A stretch of DNA of 64,000 nucleotides from Pilasporangium apinafurcum (taxonomy: Eukaryota > Oomycota > Peronosporomycetes > Pythiales > Pythiaceae), in NCBI GenBank assembly GCA_001600495.1, contig BCKE01000049.1, positions 59,435-123,434 on the forward strand. The letters are read 5' to 3'. Below the pieces are notes generated by a model, which saw only the letters and a list, made by a program, of their open reading frames with translations, did not search any database and was not told the DNA's origin. Both the position numbers and the translations under genes were made by a program. This document shows, piece after piece, positions 1-11,900 of this stretch (position 1 is the stretch's first letter; each line of letters starts with the position of its first letter).

Positions 1-418
1 CAAAAAAATATCGAAGTCGCCTTCTTCGAGGAGTCCTGCCAGCTTTACTGGTGTTATAGGCCCAAGAGGGAGTAGGTGTCCGGTACTTTGGTATCTTTGG
101 CATCTATGTCGATCTCCTTAGGTGACATAATATCGACAAAATAAGAATCGACTCATTTGTATCTTCATCACATTCTGGAATAGCAAGCGTAGTAGCATTG
201 AGTTCATCTTGAGAAGATTCCATTAGTGTTGATCAGTGAGTGCAATACCTTGATGTTGAAATGAGCAATGAAATTACCTTCATTCCGGGCCACCTACCAT
301 CATTCCACTGGTACCCTGGATATTCGAATCATGCACCCATTGTCCAAAAGCTTTTTCCACTTGTGTGCTTTGGATGCCAAATCGCAATTTACCTTGCTAA
401 GCTCACGTACACCACGCC
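1..418. other. Window start, no supported gene
   Basis: A 24-codon stop-free stretch at 1-75 on the plus strand could be the last codons of a gene lying before the window, but it is too short to call. The rest, up to the start of the next gene at 419, shows no coding pattern I can support and serves as the upstream region of that gene. Confidence 0.4.
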
Positions 419-1750
419 ATGACCTATCAACTTCGTGAAACAACCATTGAACCGGTCAAGATCCCAATCGCCGCCCATCAGCACGTGCAAAAGCGATGGG
501 TGTTCGATGGTAAAGCAGCAACAATCGCCATTGACCATCTCGATCTGTCGCTTCCAGGGGTCACGTATGTAACCTATAACGTCAAAAATTCCACCAATAA
601 CATCCGCATATCCAGTGACTCGGAAGAGTTGCTGCAAGTAATCAGAGTGGAACCTATCAGCTCAACGGGCTTGAAGATGCGAATGTCTAGTACTGGACAT
701 CGGAAAGGCTATTTATTGACTGAGATCTCGCTGACGAGCCCCACACAGTTAAAAACGCTGACTTGCTCTGGCTCCGGTGTGGTGGTCGTTGAAGACAACG
801 TGTTGGCTACAAATCATAAAAAAAAAACAAATACGCATCTTCACGTCAGTTTGAGTGGTAGCGGCGATGTTTTCGTTGCGTCAACGTCCGAATTGAACGT
901 CGGCTCGTTGGCACTTTCACTCACTGGTAGCGGCAATGTGCAGTTTGTCGCTCCAGCAGTGCATGCCACTGAAAAAGTGGAGATTGCGGTCACTTCTTCG
1001 GGCGATATCCGAGCTTTTGCAAATACGATTGCGACGGCAGAGTTACGACTTCGTCTCAGCGGGAGCGGGGATCTTCAGCTTGCTGCTTCAGATGCAAACA
1101 TTGATCAATACCTTCAAGCTCAGCTTTCGGGATCGGGGGATATCAATGCATTTTGCGACAGCATTGTTGCTGCTAACGCAATCAAATTCTCAATTGCTGG
1201 ATCGGGAGACGTGCGCTTGGTCGCGAAAAGCAAGCTGCATGCACCATCAATGGAGACATCAATCGCTGGATCGGGCGACGTTACAGTCGCGACGAATGCA
1301 GGCAAAACCGATACGCAACGAGTGTCGATTGTTGGCTCAGGTAACGTGGATGTGGGCGATGTGGTCACCGGTACCGCTCATATCAATATTATGGGCAGCG
1401 GTGACGTCACGACCTGTGTCACCGAAGCTGTAGAGGCGCTTCACCTTGGCTCCGGGACGATCAAGTACATCGGTACAGCCCCCAGCACACAGACAGGATG
1501 GTCAGCAAAGTCGTCTTCCTCGAACGAAAGTACAACTAGGAAGCCTGGTATATTGTTGGATTACCTGTTGAGTAAGGAGAAAAATCTTATTCCGATCCCA
1601 GCGAAGACAGAGGCTTTCAACGACCACTTCCGCGTCCGATCTAATGGAATCGTCGGTGGTTTTTCAGGTGTTGTCACTGGTCTTTCGAATATGTTGAGCT
1701 TTGTGGGTCCATCACCTGCTAACAAGCAGACAGCTTCTGACATTAGTTGA
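419..1750 (+). CDS. GIN-domain (DUF2807-type) beta-helix repeat protein
   Basis: An intronless 443-residue ORF. From about residue 115 to 345 it is a regular series of beta-strand repeats, each ending in a turn such as GSGD, GSGN or GSGV (at least ten copies, about 25-30 residues apart). This is the signature of the 'head GIN' domain (DUF2807), best known from bacterial cell-surface and adhesin-like proteins. No signal peptide or membrane segment is visible at the chosen ATG, and no upstream in-frame extension supplies one. The C-terminal 100 residues are non-repetitive and contain a short Gly/Val-rich stretch near residue 410. The function is unknown; a structural or adhesive role is inferred only from the fold. 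Absence of introns and the bacterial flavour of the fold are compatible with old horizontal transfer but do not prove it. Confidence 0.75.
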   Translation: MTYQLRETTIEPVKIPIAAHQHVQKRWVFDGKAATIAIDHLDLSLPGVTYVTYNVKNSTNNIRISSDSEELLQVIRVEPISSTGLKMRMSSTGHRKGYLLTEISLTSPTQLKTLTCSGSGVVVVEDNVLATNHKKKTNTHLHVSLSGSGDVFVASTSELNVGSLALSLTGSGNVQFVAPAVHATEKVEIAVTSSGDIRAFANTIATAELRLRLSGSGDLQLAASDANIDQYLQAQLSGSGDINAFCDSIVAANAIKFSIAGSGDVRLVAKSKLHAPSMETSIAGSGDVTVATNAGKTDTQRVSIVGSGNVDVGDVVTGTAHINIMGSGDVTTCVTEAVEALHLGSGTIKYIGTAPSTQTGWSAKSSSSNESTTRKPGILLDYLLSKEKNLIPIPAKTEAFNDHFRVRSNGIVGGFSGVVTGLSNMLSFVGPSPANKQTASDIS

Positions 1751-1904
1751 ACCACGACAAAATTTTTGACCTCTGTTAAGTTGTCAAGTGCTTTCACTAA
1801 TAAGCATCCAAATTCTTGTTGCGTATTGTGCATTTCTCTATGTCTTATATGTATTGTGTGCTTTTTCTATAATAACAACCGTGCCTAGCGTTCCTCTTTT
1901 CATC

Positions 1905-3620
1905 TCACAACACCCCCAACTCTCGTAATTCGCGTTGCTTCTCGCTGTCGTGCACGTATGTGTCACCATTACGCATGTGCCACATTGCACCACCCAAGTT
2001 CGCGCCCCAGGCTTGTCGCGGGTACGGATGTTCGTGCGGAACGTGGAATTTCGTACTCATGCCTCTACAGCTGCCATGCAATTGCGCATACGCACGAAAC
2101 GATGGTAGTAATACATGACGCCATCGCGCATCCGTGAACTGCCACACGAACCCGACGGCATCCAGCTCTTTCTTTAAATAAGCAGGTAAGTTAATCTGAC
2201 CCGATCGTACCCGTGTGATCCAATTGCCCAATTTGAAACCTCTTGCACGCACAGGCCACACAGCATCATTCATAGGAACAACGAAATCGGTGCTCACCAA
2301 GACATCGCCATGCAGTTTCTCATAAGCTTTGATTGCTGGGGCGATGATCTCACACACTGTTTTCTCAAGCCGTTGCCTGGTATCCCATACAAACCCCAGA
2401 CGCTCTAAATCCACGCGAGCAGGTTGTACTTGGGATTCGTAGGCACCCTGACGAATATTCTTGACCGTAACGCCGAGTTTTAACCCCCATGCTTTGGTTG
2501 GCCATGGAGATTGAGCAGGAACAACAAAGTCCTGATGCACATCGCAATGATCATACAATTGAGCAAACACCTGGAGGGAGGGGAAAATGCTTTGTGTCCA
2601 TATTGCTTCAGAGTGGCTGAAAGAAAAGCCAAGCGCGTCGAGTTCGTCCATTGATTCCTGTGCTTGTGTCGCGTATTTGCCCGATCGTACCATGTATACA
2701 TGGCGTCCAAGCATATACCCACGCAAGTGGGTTGGCCATTTAGCAGCGTCAGTCCCATCTTTAGGGACCACAAATTGCAATGGAATGTCTGTGTGGCCAT
2801 GAATTTCCTTAAAGTGACGCAAACCTGGCAGGAAATATCGGTGCCATTTCGCGTCGAGCACATTCCACACAAACCCGATTGCATCGAGGCGCTCAATCTG
2901 ATCTGTGGATAGTGCATCGTCGTTATCACCGTTGCGCTGTTTCTTGGTGCGTACGGCTGCCACTTGGACGCCTAAATTATACCCCCATGTGGTACGTGGC
3001 CATCTCATATCCCCATAGGGAACAACAAATTTTTGTGGTACAAACGCATCACCCTCGAGTTCCTGGTACGTCTGCATCGCTGAGATAAACACCTGGTCAA
3101 ACCAGTACTCTTTCCAGTTTAGCACTGGAAAGCCGATCGCCTGCAATTGCGCAAGCAGCTGGATATTCGCTGGTGCAGTGGTTCCTGTTCCTTTTGCAAG
3201 CGACTGCATAAGTCGATGTATTTTCCCACCAAGTGGTAATTCGTGTAGCTCCGGTGGCCAATTAAAGTTTTGTCTGTGATGATGGATACTGGAGGAAGAC
3301 GGTACGACGAATCGTCGTGGAATGGCAAAATGTGCCTCCTGCTCGTAGAACATCTTGACTGCACGTATCAGTTTCGTGTTGCTAATCTGCCGCTTGGTCT
3401 TTTTCCCAGCATCTCGCCGGGTGGTCGAGTTGGAAAACGATAAACATTGGTGTAAAGAAGCCGGGCTGGCAATGGGGCTGCAATTGGTAAACGACCAGCA
3501 ACGCCTCTGTGCAATCGTCTGCCGCCACTGGTGGCGACAGCAGCCCACACGCAGGAATGACATTTGCTCAATCAACAACTGAAATGACCAGACGCCAATC
3601 ATCTGAGCTCTCGTCCACAC
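1905..3620 (-). CDS. Helicase-associated (HA) domain repeat protein, no helicase
   Basis: The ORF of up to 571 residues contains six copies of a roughly 65-75 residue module. Each has a pattern like F.VP...WP...WG..LG followed by a helical ..VR segment and a 'LD.LGFVW' stretch. This is the helicase-associated domain that follows DEAD/SNF2-type helicases in some stramenopile and bacterial proteins; here there is no ATPase domain. The first 60-70 residues are Cys/Ser/Arg-rich and unlike the rest. The true start may be the internal Met at about residue 20, giving a basic, possibly mitochondrial, N-terminus. HA domains are thought to bind nucleic acid; that role is inferred. Families of HA-only proteins are common in oomycetes to my knowledge. 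The gene is intronless as modelled. Confidence 0.7.
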   Translation of the reverse strand: MWTRAQMIGVWSFQLLIEQMSFLRVGCCRHQWRQTIAQRRCWSFTNCSPIASPASLHQCLSFSNSTTRRDAGKKTKRQISNTKLIRAVKMFYEQEAHFAIPRRFVVPSSSSIHHHRQNFNWPPELHELPLGGKIHRLMQSLAKGTGTTAPANIQLLAQLQAIGFPVLNWKEYWFDQVFISAMQTYQELEGDAFVPQKFVVPYGDMRWPRTTWGYNLGVQVAAVRTKKQRNGDNDDALSTDQIERLDAIGFVWNVLDAKWHRYFLPGLRHFKEIHGHTDIPLQFVVPKDGTDAAKWPTHLRGYMLGRHVYMVRSGKYATQAQESMDELDALGFSFSHSEAIWTQSIFPSLQVFAQLYDHCDVHQDFVVPAQSPWPTKAWGLKLGVTVKNIRQGAYESQVQPARVDLERLGFVWDTRQRLEKTVCEIIAPAIKAYEKLHGDVLVSTDFVVPMNDAVWPVRARGFKLGNWITRVRSGQINLPAYLKKELDAVGFVWQFTDARWRHVLLPSFRAYAQLHGSCRGMSTKFHVPHEHPYPRQAWGANLGGAMWHMRNGDTYVHDSEKQRELRELGVL

Positions 3621-3845
3621 TAAAAACCTATAAATTAGGTGTTTGATGTGGATAACATCATTTTGGGATGTATAATGTATCCATAGGTAGAGACCAAGCG
3701 ATGCGAAAGATCCAACAACATGCTAAAATGACGAGCTTTCGATTTGGTTCGCTTACTACGAAAACGCCATCCACTTACCTGCCTCAAGCATGAGCTGCAT
3801 TTCTACTTTGTGCCGCAGAACAATCTTGTTCTCTCCCTGGTTTGA

Positions 3846-6800
3846 GTGGTGGTTTCAACGCATATAATTTTAGCTCCCAGTATAAAGTACTCATTGCGGT
3901 GTTCAGTCGTTTCACTTCCAAATCATGCACCTGTTCACTCAATATCGGACGCATATGTCCGTGGATTGGGTGTCGTGACAGCTAGAGACATGATATCGCC
4001 AACTAAGGGAGGCAACCATCACCCCCACCACCATCCCGACTTGTTTGGTCATCTCACCGCTTCGATTCTAGAGAGTTTGCACTTGAAACGCAGTCTTCAA
4101 AAGCATGGGAAACCACACTCCAAGTTTGGTAGGGTCACGCCGTCGCGCGTATTGGCGAGCAATTCTACCGTCATGAGGAGCGGTCGTAGTGCTAACAGTT
4201 CAACAAGCTCAAGGAGACTGATCAGTTCACGGACAGGAGGCCGCGCTGCCGCTGCTGCCATGGAAGAATTAGATTTCTCTGTCGCCAGTACAAAACCTGT
4301 GATTACCAGTAGCAATAGTCCAGCCTCACCGCGGTTCTCCAACGGTGGGATGACAGCCAATGGCATGACTGCTCCCGCTAGCAAACTTTTGCGAAGTAAT
4401 TCAGTGACGCGTATGTCCGGTAGCACCGGCTCTCACCAGCTTCTAATGGGAGACGACGATTTAATCGCTTCCAAACGGAAAGCAAGCGAGATATTGGTCA
4501 AACCTCGAGGTCATGATGAAGGCGACCAAAAGTCTGAAGATGAAATCGATGATGATGATGAAGAAGAAGAGTCTGAATTTGAGGATGGTTTTAAAATCAA
4601 ATATGTGTCTGAGGCCCAGGAGGAGTCGTATTTCGCACAACACGCAAGGATATCCGATTTTAAGGTTCACCGACGTCATGTGATCCATCCACATGGACGA
4701 ACACGCGCAATGTGGGATACTTTTTTGCTCTTGCTACTCACATGTACGCTTAATTAGTCTGTCCTGCACATGGAGAGTGTGTTAATAAGTGTTACTGATA
4801 ATTTTTGCCATTCACTGGATGTAGGGGTTCTCTTTGCGGTGCCATTTGAGCTTTGTTTCCAGGAAGTCCGCGGAGCCATTCGCCGTGATATCTTGCGTGC
4901 GGATTTATTTGTTGATGTAATGTTTGCAGTCGATATTTTTCTCAAGTATGTGAATAGTGTATCAACCGTCTCCTGCTGGTACTAATGCTAATACGAGATC
5001 ATCAGTTTCAATACAGGGATTGAAGATAGCGACGGCAAGCTCCACTTTTCATTTCGATCCATCTATCGACACTACACAAGGGGATGGTTCATGCTCGACC
5101 TGCTCTGGACGTTCCCATTTTATGCAATTTTTGAAAACAAAGATGCAGGGGTATACACAAACTCTCCACAGTCAGCGGTCTTCTTATTTGCAGAGAAGTA
5201 CACGAATCTTTACACGCTCGCACGGTGTTTTCGATTTCTGCGCGTCATGGCTATCCCGCGCATCCAGCGCCGGCTCGAGTATTCGTTGCTCATTTCGTCC
5301 AAAATCAGTAGCCTCGGAAGCTTTCTCTACATCGTCTTGGCACTTTCGCACGTCTTTAGGTTTGTGTGTCTATATCGTCATCCTATTTACTATTCGAGTA
5401 CGTCACATATCCTGTTCTTGGTTACTCAGCTGCATCTTTGCATATCTCGCCTTCGCAACTGAAGAACAAATTTCAATAGCAATTGATGCGCGATCGCTTG
5501 AAAATCACGATCTCCACACGAAATATATCGCCGCCTGCTACTGGTCTATGATGACCATGACCACTGTTGGTTATGGAGACCGTACGTACTTCCCGTTTTT
5601 GCTTTTTGACGCCTCCATTTCTCTGGCTCACTGTGGTGGATGAACGCCTTCTATAGTAACCGTGAAAACAAATGCTGGTCGCATGTTTGCACTCGGCGCA
5701 ATGGTCGTCGGCGGCGGAATCTTTGCATATGGCATCACCAATGTCGTCTCGCTCTTTCAGCAGCTTTATATCGCGGAAACCGAGCATCGCCACAAGATGG
5801 ATCAGGTCAACACCTTCATGCAGAACCGCATGCTACCGCGCAAGCTCCGTGACGAAGTGCGTGCGCATATCTTTCACTGGCGGAAGGCCACGCGCGAGAA
5901 CAAGACCCGTGACAAAGAGATTTTCTACCAAATGTCGCATGCGATTCAATTCCAGATCGCGACGCTCTTCTGCGAGGACATGATGCCGCATCGCATGCCA
6001 TTTCTTGCAGGGTCGAGCGCCGAATTCATCCACGAATTGTACTTGTCGATGGAGGTGAAGTGCTACTTGCCTGGTGACGATATTATCCGGCAAGAGGAGT
6101 ACGGATCTGAGATTTATTTTTTGTTTGTCGGCCACGTTCAAGTGTTTCTGGGGCATACAAAAGTCGCGGCGATTGGACCAAACTCCTGGTTTGGTGAGTT
6201 TGGAATTCTCAACCCGAAAAAACCGCGCATGGCCACCATTCGCGCCATCGATTTCTGTGAGACACACTGCGTGGATCGACAGACGACGTTGCAGATCCTG
6301 TTGCACCACCCATTCATGCTTCGATCACTCAAGCAGCTTGCGACAGTGCGATCAAAAAAGGCTTTAAATTTGCTTAATGAGACGGGTGGAAAGTCGCGAA
6401 CTTTGCTGCAGGGGCTTGCGATGATCTGGCGCAACGAAGGGATGCATGCGTTGCTCCCAAATGGCGTCGATTTAGACAGTGTATTGGTGCTACAGGAATT
6501 CATGACCCCCAATCACAGTTCAGTTTCGACTCCACTTACGAACAGTGGTGGTCCGCTGCGACGAGGATCGCTTAGCCAGCAGCAACAGCATGGAGGAGCT
6601 CGCATTTCGAGATTGGGCTCAGCGCTGGATCTCAACTTGGATGAGACTGGCAACGGTGTCTCTCTATTGAACGGAAATAGTACAAGTCGACGCAATTCAG
6701 TAGAGCGAAAAGTGTCGCTCGAGTTGCTAGCCATGCAGACCTCAATGGATAACCACGCTATGCACATAGCCCCCCGCGGAATCATGTCCGAAAAATCGTC

Positions 6801-7089
6801 ACGATTCCAGATAACAGACTTCAACTCTAGTGTTACTGCAAAAGAGGAGGAGCGAACGATCATGACACTACTAGAACAAGTCATCAAGCGGCAAGAAATT
6901 CTAGAAGAGCAAATGCGCCAGATCATCGCCAAATTCCCCCGTCCTGACGATGACTCCGATGAACTCGTCAACCACTTTCTATATGATCAGCAGCCCCCTA
7001 TGTACTCGTCGATAGATCACGATCACGGGAGGCGTAGCCATCTTGGCCCTATCAGAGACACTTACAATAACCCACACCACATTTTGTAG
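3846..7089 (+). CDS. Six-TM K+ channel with cyclic-nucleotide-binding domain (HCN/KCNH-like)
   Basis: Five exons join in frame: 3846-4743, 4825-4945, 5006-5359, 5430-5581 and 5657-7089 (985 residues from the first ATG; 937 if translation starts at the Met at 3990). The long N-terminus is low-complexity and acidic (runs of D/E near 4540-4590). S1 lies across the first junction. The S2-S3 region carries the HCN-like motif FLKFNTG, formed across a splice junction. The S4 region has RCFRFLRVMAIPRIQRR. The pore reads MTTVGYGD, the K+ selectivity filter. After S6 come a C-linker and a cyclic-nucleotide-binding fold with FGEFGILN and PRMATIRA in the phosphate-binding cassette. The final 60 residues before the tail form a short coiled coil (about 6845-6940). 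The protein should be a voltage-sensing plasma- or flagellar-membrane channel gated or modulated by cNMP. Ligand specificity and ion direction cannot be told from sequence. Confidence 0.88.
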
Positions 7090-7172
7090 AATGAAACAAT
7101 AAATATCCATGTTGTCCCACCTGTACATTCGTTCGTCTCTATATTGGCATATGCAGCTTCTATACATGCAGT

Positions 7173-8542
7173 TTAGTTAAACAGTGAAGGATGCACTTCT
7201 TCTTGTGATACTTCGCCTCCCAGCAGCCGAATCACCCATTCCTGAATGTCGTTAACATACAGCGCATTTCCACTGTTAGGCGGCATCGAGATTTTTTTGC
7301 CTTTGAAGCTGAGCCCCACAACAAACGCTGAAAAAGCATGCGCGAAAAATGTTAATTAGCTGCGTACACACCACTATAGTGTCGCAATCTTGAAATAAAC
7401 CTACGTGGTGAGTTGTTAGAGAACTGTGTCTTCCATCTTTGCTGATCTTCAGTGGTAAGCGACTGCAAATCCAACCAGCAAAACGTTAATGGATCGCGCT
7501 GGAACTCCACTGCCAGTTTCTCAATCATAGTAAATTGATCTAACCAAGCAGTTCCCGAATTAATATCATGAAATGAAACACAGGGTATAAGAGCTGAACA
7601 TGACGTACCCCGAATACTGCACCCGTGTTTGCTATCAACGGGAAAAAAGATGAGCGTGCGACGGCCACGCGCAGTCAAATACAACGGATTAAAGGCATAA
7701 ATCGACGGCGCGAACACCTTCGCAAGTTGTTCCATCGGGCTTTTTCGAGGTGTTTGCTGGAAAGAGTATAAACAAAAATGGTCAGTATAACCTACTCGTG
7801 GTGAATGCAAACCTATGAAAAAAGATCTCACAGGCTTCGCTTGTTTACTTTGCTGCTGATTACTAAAGGAAGGTGATGATGTTGAAGATGAGGATGGTGA
7901 CGCATCAGATTGTTTCGATGGAAGGATCACCATAGCCCATACTAGCAGTAGAAAAAAACCAATCGCTACCCAGGAGAATGAGAACTGGTATTGTTGGCTG
8001 AATCCATTTTGGTACTGATAATAATACTATACAAAAGAGCAACACCGATGATTAGTATTATCAACGAATATGGAGATATCGATAAGCTCATAACGCACAC
8101 GTTGAGAGTTGTAATACTGTTGTTGTTGTTGTTGTTGGCGGTAATACTGCTGTTGCCGTTGCTGTCGCTGCGCCGCCGGGGTAGCCTCACCGTTCACGAT
8201 TTGCTCATAAGCATTTCCAATGCGCATAAACTCTTTTTCTGCATCGGGATTCCCTGGATTCTGAAGCAAAAAATGTAGGATTAGTGGTCAGTTATACGCT
8301 AACCACCACGTATCTGGAAATGAATGTTCTTATACCTTATCGGGATGCCATTTCAGTGCTAATGTCCTGTACGCGCGTTTGACATCACTCTCAGACGCTG
8401 AGCGTTGGAGACCCAGCACTTTGTAGGGATCTTCTTGATACGCACATGCAGTAGAAAGGACTATCGTTATGACGAGCAGCACCAGCCACCTCCGATTACC
8501 GCGCCCCAAGCTACGCACACGATCACGTCGCTGTCCTTCCAT
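7173..8542 (-). CDS. ER J-domain membrane protein (DnaJ family)
   Basis: Six exons on the minus strand close in frame: 8542-8336, 8260-8099, 8026-7832, 7756-7609, 7539-7405 and 7327-7173 (333 residues). The N-terminus has a hydrophobic signal segment (about residues 20-35), followed directly by a J domain starting [15 protein letters not shown] and containing the HPD tripeptide, which sits at the exon 1/2 junction. A Gln/Tyr-rich linker follows, then a transmembrane segment around [14 protein letters not shown] and a Ser-rich stretch. The C-terminal domain ends with [12 protein letters not shown]. The order signal, J domain, TM, C-domain suggests an ER-anchored co-chaperone that presents Hsp70 (BiP) to client proteins, similar in plan to DNAJC1/DNAJC16-type proteins; exact orthology is not established. 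It is divergent from the CEP70 gene, with a shared 382-bp promoter. Confidence 0.85.
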
Positions 8543-8924
8543 GGCTATGAATACAAACTTGTCACAGCTCTTCAGTTTCTCTTGCTAAACAGCATGCGAT
8601 GTAAGTTCCAGAAGAATAACGGTATTTTCAAATACCATCACGGTAAAATAGACGGTATATGATTTTACGGTATAAAGTACGGTATATACCCCGCTAAACA
8701 GAAAATTTGTTGAATATAATATGATTAGTTTATAAAGGAATATACATAATACATGATATACTATATTATTATCTACTCATATCTTTTTAAAAAGGTTATC
8801 ATTTAAAGAGTTTACACTTTAATTTTGTATTTTGGCGCGCATTTATTCGGGTGACCCTTGAGGAACATCATTCTGATTTTTACTGTGAACAAGTGTGGCG
8901 GAATCGTCCCAGCGCTGATAGAAA
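8543..8924. promoter_or_regulatory. Divergent promoter region with five ACGGTA boxes
   Basis: This is the intergenic space between the J-domain gene (minus) and CEP70 (plus). The hexamer ACGGTA occurs at 8619, 8640, 8652, 8667 and 8679, five times in 67 bp, mostly as ACGGTAT or ACGGTAA, with spacings 21, 12, 15 and 12. A strongly AT-rich block (about 8695-8825) follows on the CEP70 side. The clustering suggests transcription-factor binding sites or a degenerate short repeat; binding is inference. Confidence 0.4.
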
Positions 8925-11900
8925 ATGGCGTCTACTGCAGGAGAAGAAGCCTCGAGTGAGGACTTCAGCATCTCCAGCGTCGATCAGTTCCTGCGTGAGA
9001 ATGGTTTCAGCATTGAAGATCGTGAGGATGAGATGTCGTCGTTGAGTGTGGAAGAGGAGCTCCTGAGTGACGCCGGCACACCTCATGCAGAAGAAACAGG
9101 GCAAGGTCGGCGTTTTCATGAAGATGACAGTCGTATAGAAACGAATAGGATACATAATACAGGTGATCTGTCGCCGCTACATGTGTCGACAACGTCTTCG
9201 CGAGCAAGTGAATCCCAAATGATTGAGACGTTGACGCCTCCACGGTTCGTGCTGTTACGGGATGAAGATTTGTTGATGGTATCTGATGACAACAACAACC
9301 GGCCAACGAATGCAGACCGACATCAACAACATCAAAGCGGAAGCAGCACAAGTGAACGAGACGAATCAATGGCAAGTATGGGCACTGAGCCGTATTTCCA
9401 TGGTCACTACCATCAGGAACCAACGTCGCACGTGCCGATTAGAGATGAAATAGAATTGAGTGATGTTGGTCGCAGTAATACAAATCCTGCCGATGCGAAT
9501 GCACATGACGATACAGATTCACTCGACCGCTCTATGCTACTTGCCGGATCACAAATATCGCCATCGGGTGATGGATTAGGAGATAGCGAAGTCGAACGAG
9601 ACGCTGATGCCGCTGTCAATACCAAATCCGAAAACATGCTGCTGACACCCCCGAGACGATTTACTCCCCCCCCTGCATTTGAATCTCATTATCGGGAGGT
9701 AGAATCTTACCGGACTGTGCAATCAGCTGATCCATCGCAGCCGTCTTCACCTTCGATTTTCTCTTCTGTCTCAACGTCTGGTACAGGTCGTGTTCAAGAC
9801 GACGAGCTCAGCGATGCGCTGGGTGTACGCCAAGACTCTAACCCCAGTGTATTGAGTACTGGAAGATCGACCACTACATCCAAAGTTCGTGGAGTTAGCA
9901 ATACAGCTTATCAAGACACTCCTTCTCGATTACAAGGCTCATCATTAGATCGTGGGGATGAAGGGAAGTCGGAACATGAGGCAGATAATGGAAGAACGTC
10001 CGCAGCTTCATCACAAAGCGACAGTATATGGAATCTAAATAGAGAAAACCATTCTCCATCGCAAGTGCACACATCGCAGGAGAAACCTATTTGGAGTTCA
10101 CAAACCGAGGATATGGGTTCGATTGGACCAGGTGATGATTGGATAGCGTTAAATGACTTACTACGGAAAAATGGATTACCAGCGATTCGCTTTCGAGAGA
10201 TAAAGTCATCTTCTTCCATGCACAAGAGAGAAGCAATTCCAGATTCTGCGTCATTGTTTAATGTTGTTCAAGACTTTATGGTTCAACTGGGCAGGAAGAA
10301 CCAGGTGAGATTGCTACATGTAATATGATCAATCAGCATATCGCCCTGCCCACTAACATATTCATGCGCACTAAATGTATAGATAATTGAAGATTTAGTG
10401 CTGGAGTCAAACCGAAATTCGAAAGTACAAAGCAGAACCGAGGGGGATCTACTGTCCAGCGTGAAGCAGAATGAAGATATGAGTAATGCCTTGGAAAGTG
10501 CCAAAGCGGATATTGTCCGCCTGAAGGTATTATTGGTACCGTCATGGTTTTCTTCTTGTTCGCATAAATTGTGTTAACGGAGTGTGCTGCATATGTGCTT
10601 CTGTTTGTACAGAGTCAAATAAGGGAAACGAAGGAAACTGCTGACGAACAGATTAAAAAACTGAAGAACTCCTGTCTGAAATTCCAGCAGCAGCTCAAAG
10701 TGAGTGAACATAGAGTGAAAGCCAAGGAAGTACTTGTCGAACGAATGCAGCAAAAATTGCAGCAGCAGGTAGACAAAGCAACTTTGAGCAAGAATCGTGA
10801 TCGTCATGTCTTTCGACAACTTCAACAACGTGATCCGAGAAGAGCGAATGAGCGTGACAATCAAGCATTGGAAGTTATTTCTGTTTATGAAACCCAGCGA
10901 GAGCAAATGCAAGAAGAAATTGACCATCTGAAAAGTCAAATAACAAGTTTGAATTCTGAACTTCGAGACAAGGACAACTACATCGCGCGTAAAGCATCAA
11001 CAAAAGGTTTTATGGCGGAATGGGAAGATGAGGTTAATGATAACAAACAAGAAAACCCCATTCGAGGGAATTTGAGGACTCGAAGGTCGGGCGGATCATC
11101 AACTGCATCTGATGACATGTTATTTGAACAGCTAGAAGCTGCTCGACGTGAACAAGAACAAGTAGCTGCTAGGCTGCGTCACAGAGAAGCTGTGATGATT
11201 AAGAAAGTAACAATGATTGAGCAAGAGTTACTTACTGCGCGCGAAACTATCGCAGAATTGAAAGAGGAGAATGCAAATCTGACGTTAGAAGCTGAGTCAA
11301 GACCATCTATTCGTGACTATCGCCAATGTCAACGCCGGATTCATCAATTGGAGCGTCAAGTATCTGAAAGCAAACTTGCATTGGAGGAAGCCAAGGATTT
11401 AAACGAGTTGCGGAAATACATGAGCACAAAGGAACTCGTGGAACGTGATCGTTTGAATCATCGTCTACATTTGAACAGGCTCAATACGTTACCACGTGAA
11501 ACTTTGTTGGAGGTTTTGAAGGATGTATGCCGTATACTGAACTTGACGGACATTACCTTGATCACTCCAAGTCTAGACAAATTATGCAGTGTGGTCACGG
11601 TTGTCCCGCGTATGGAAAAATTCATTCGTGATATTTGCGGGTTTGTTTTCCTGAACACTAATCATAACTTGGAGAACACCGAAATTGTTGGTGGCGCCAA
11701 TTTTGAGCTAGAACAAGTGTTACCAACATTGCAGCAATGGATGGTAGAGAAACGCAAACTGCATGCATTGGAGGTAAGGTTGTATTGGAAACACTCGCAC
11801 AAAAGTAATGTGAGCACTAACCTTACTTTTGCAAATGATTCACAGGGATTCAGAACTGCTGTGATTAGTGAACTTGCTAAACGGTCTATAGAACCTAATC

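Noticed and set aside
1-75. Possible C-terminal end of an upstream gene
   Set aside because: Only 24 codons and no recognisable motif; a stop-free run of this length is expected by chance.
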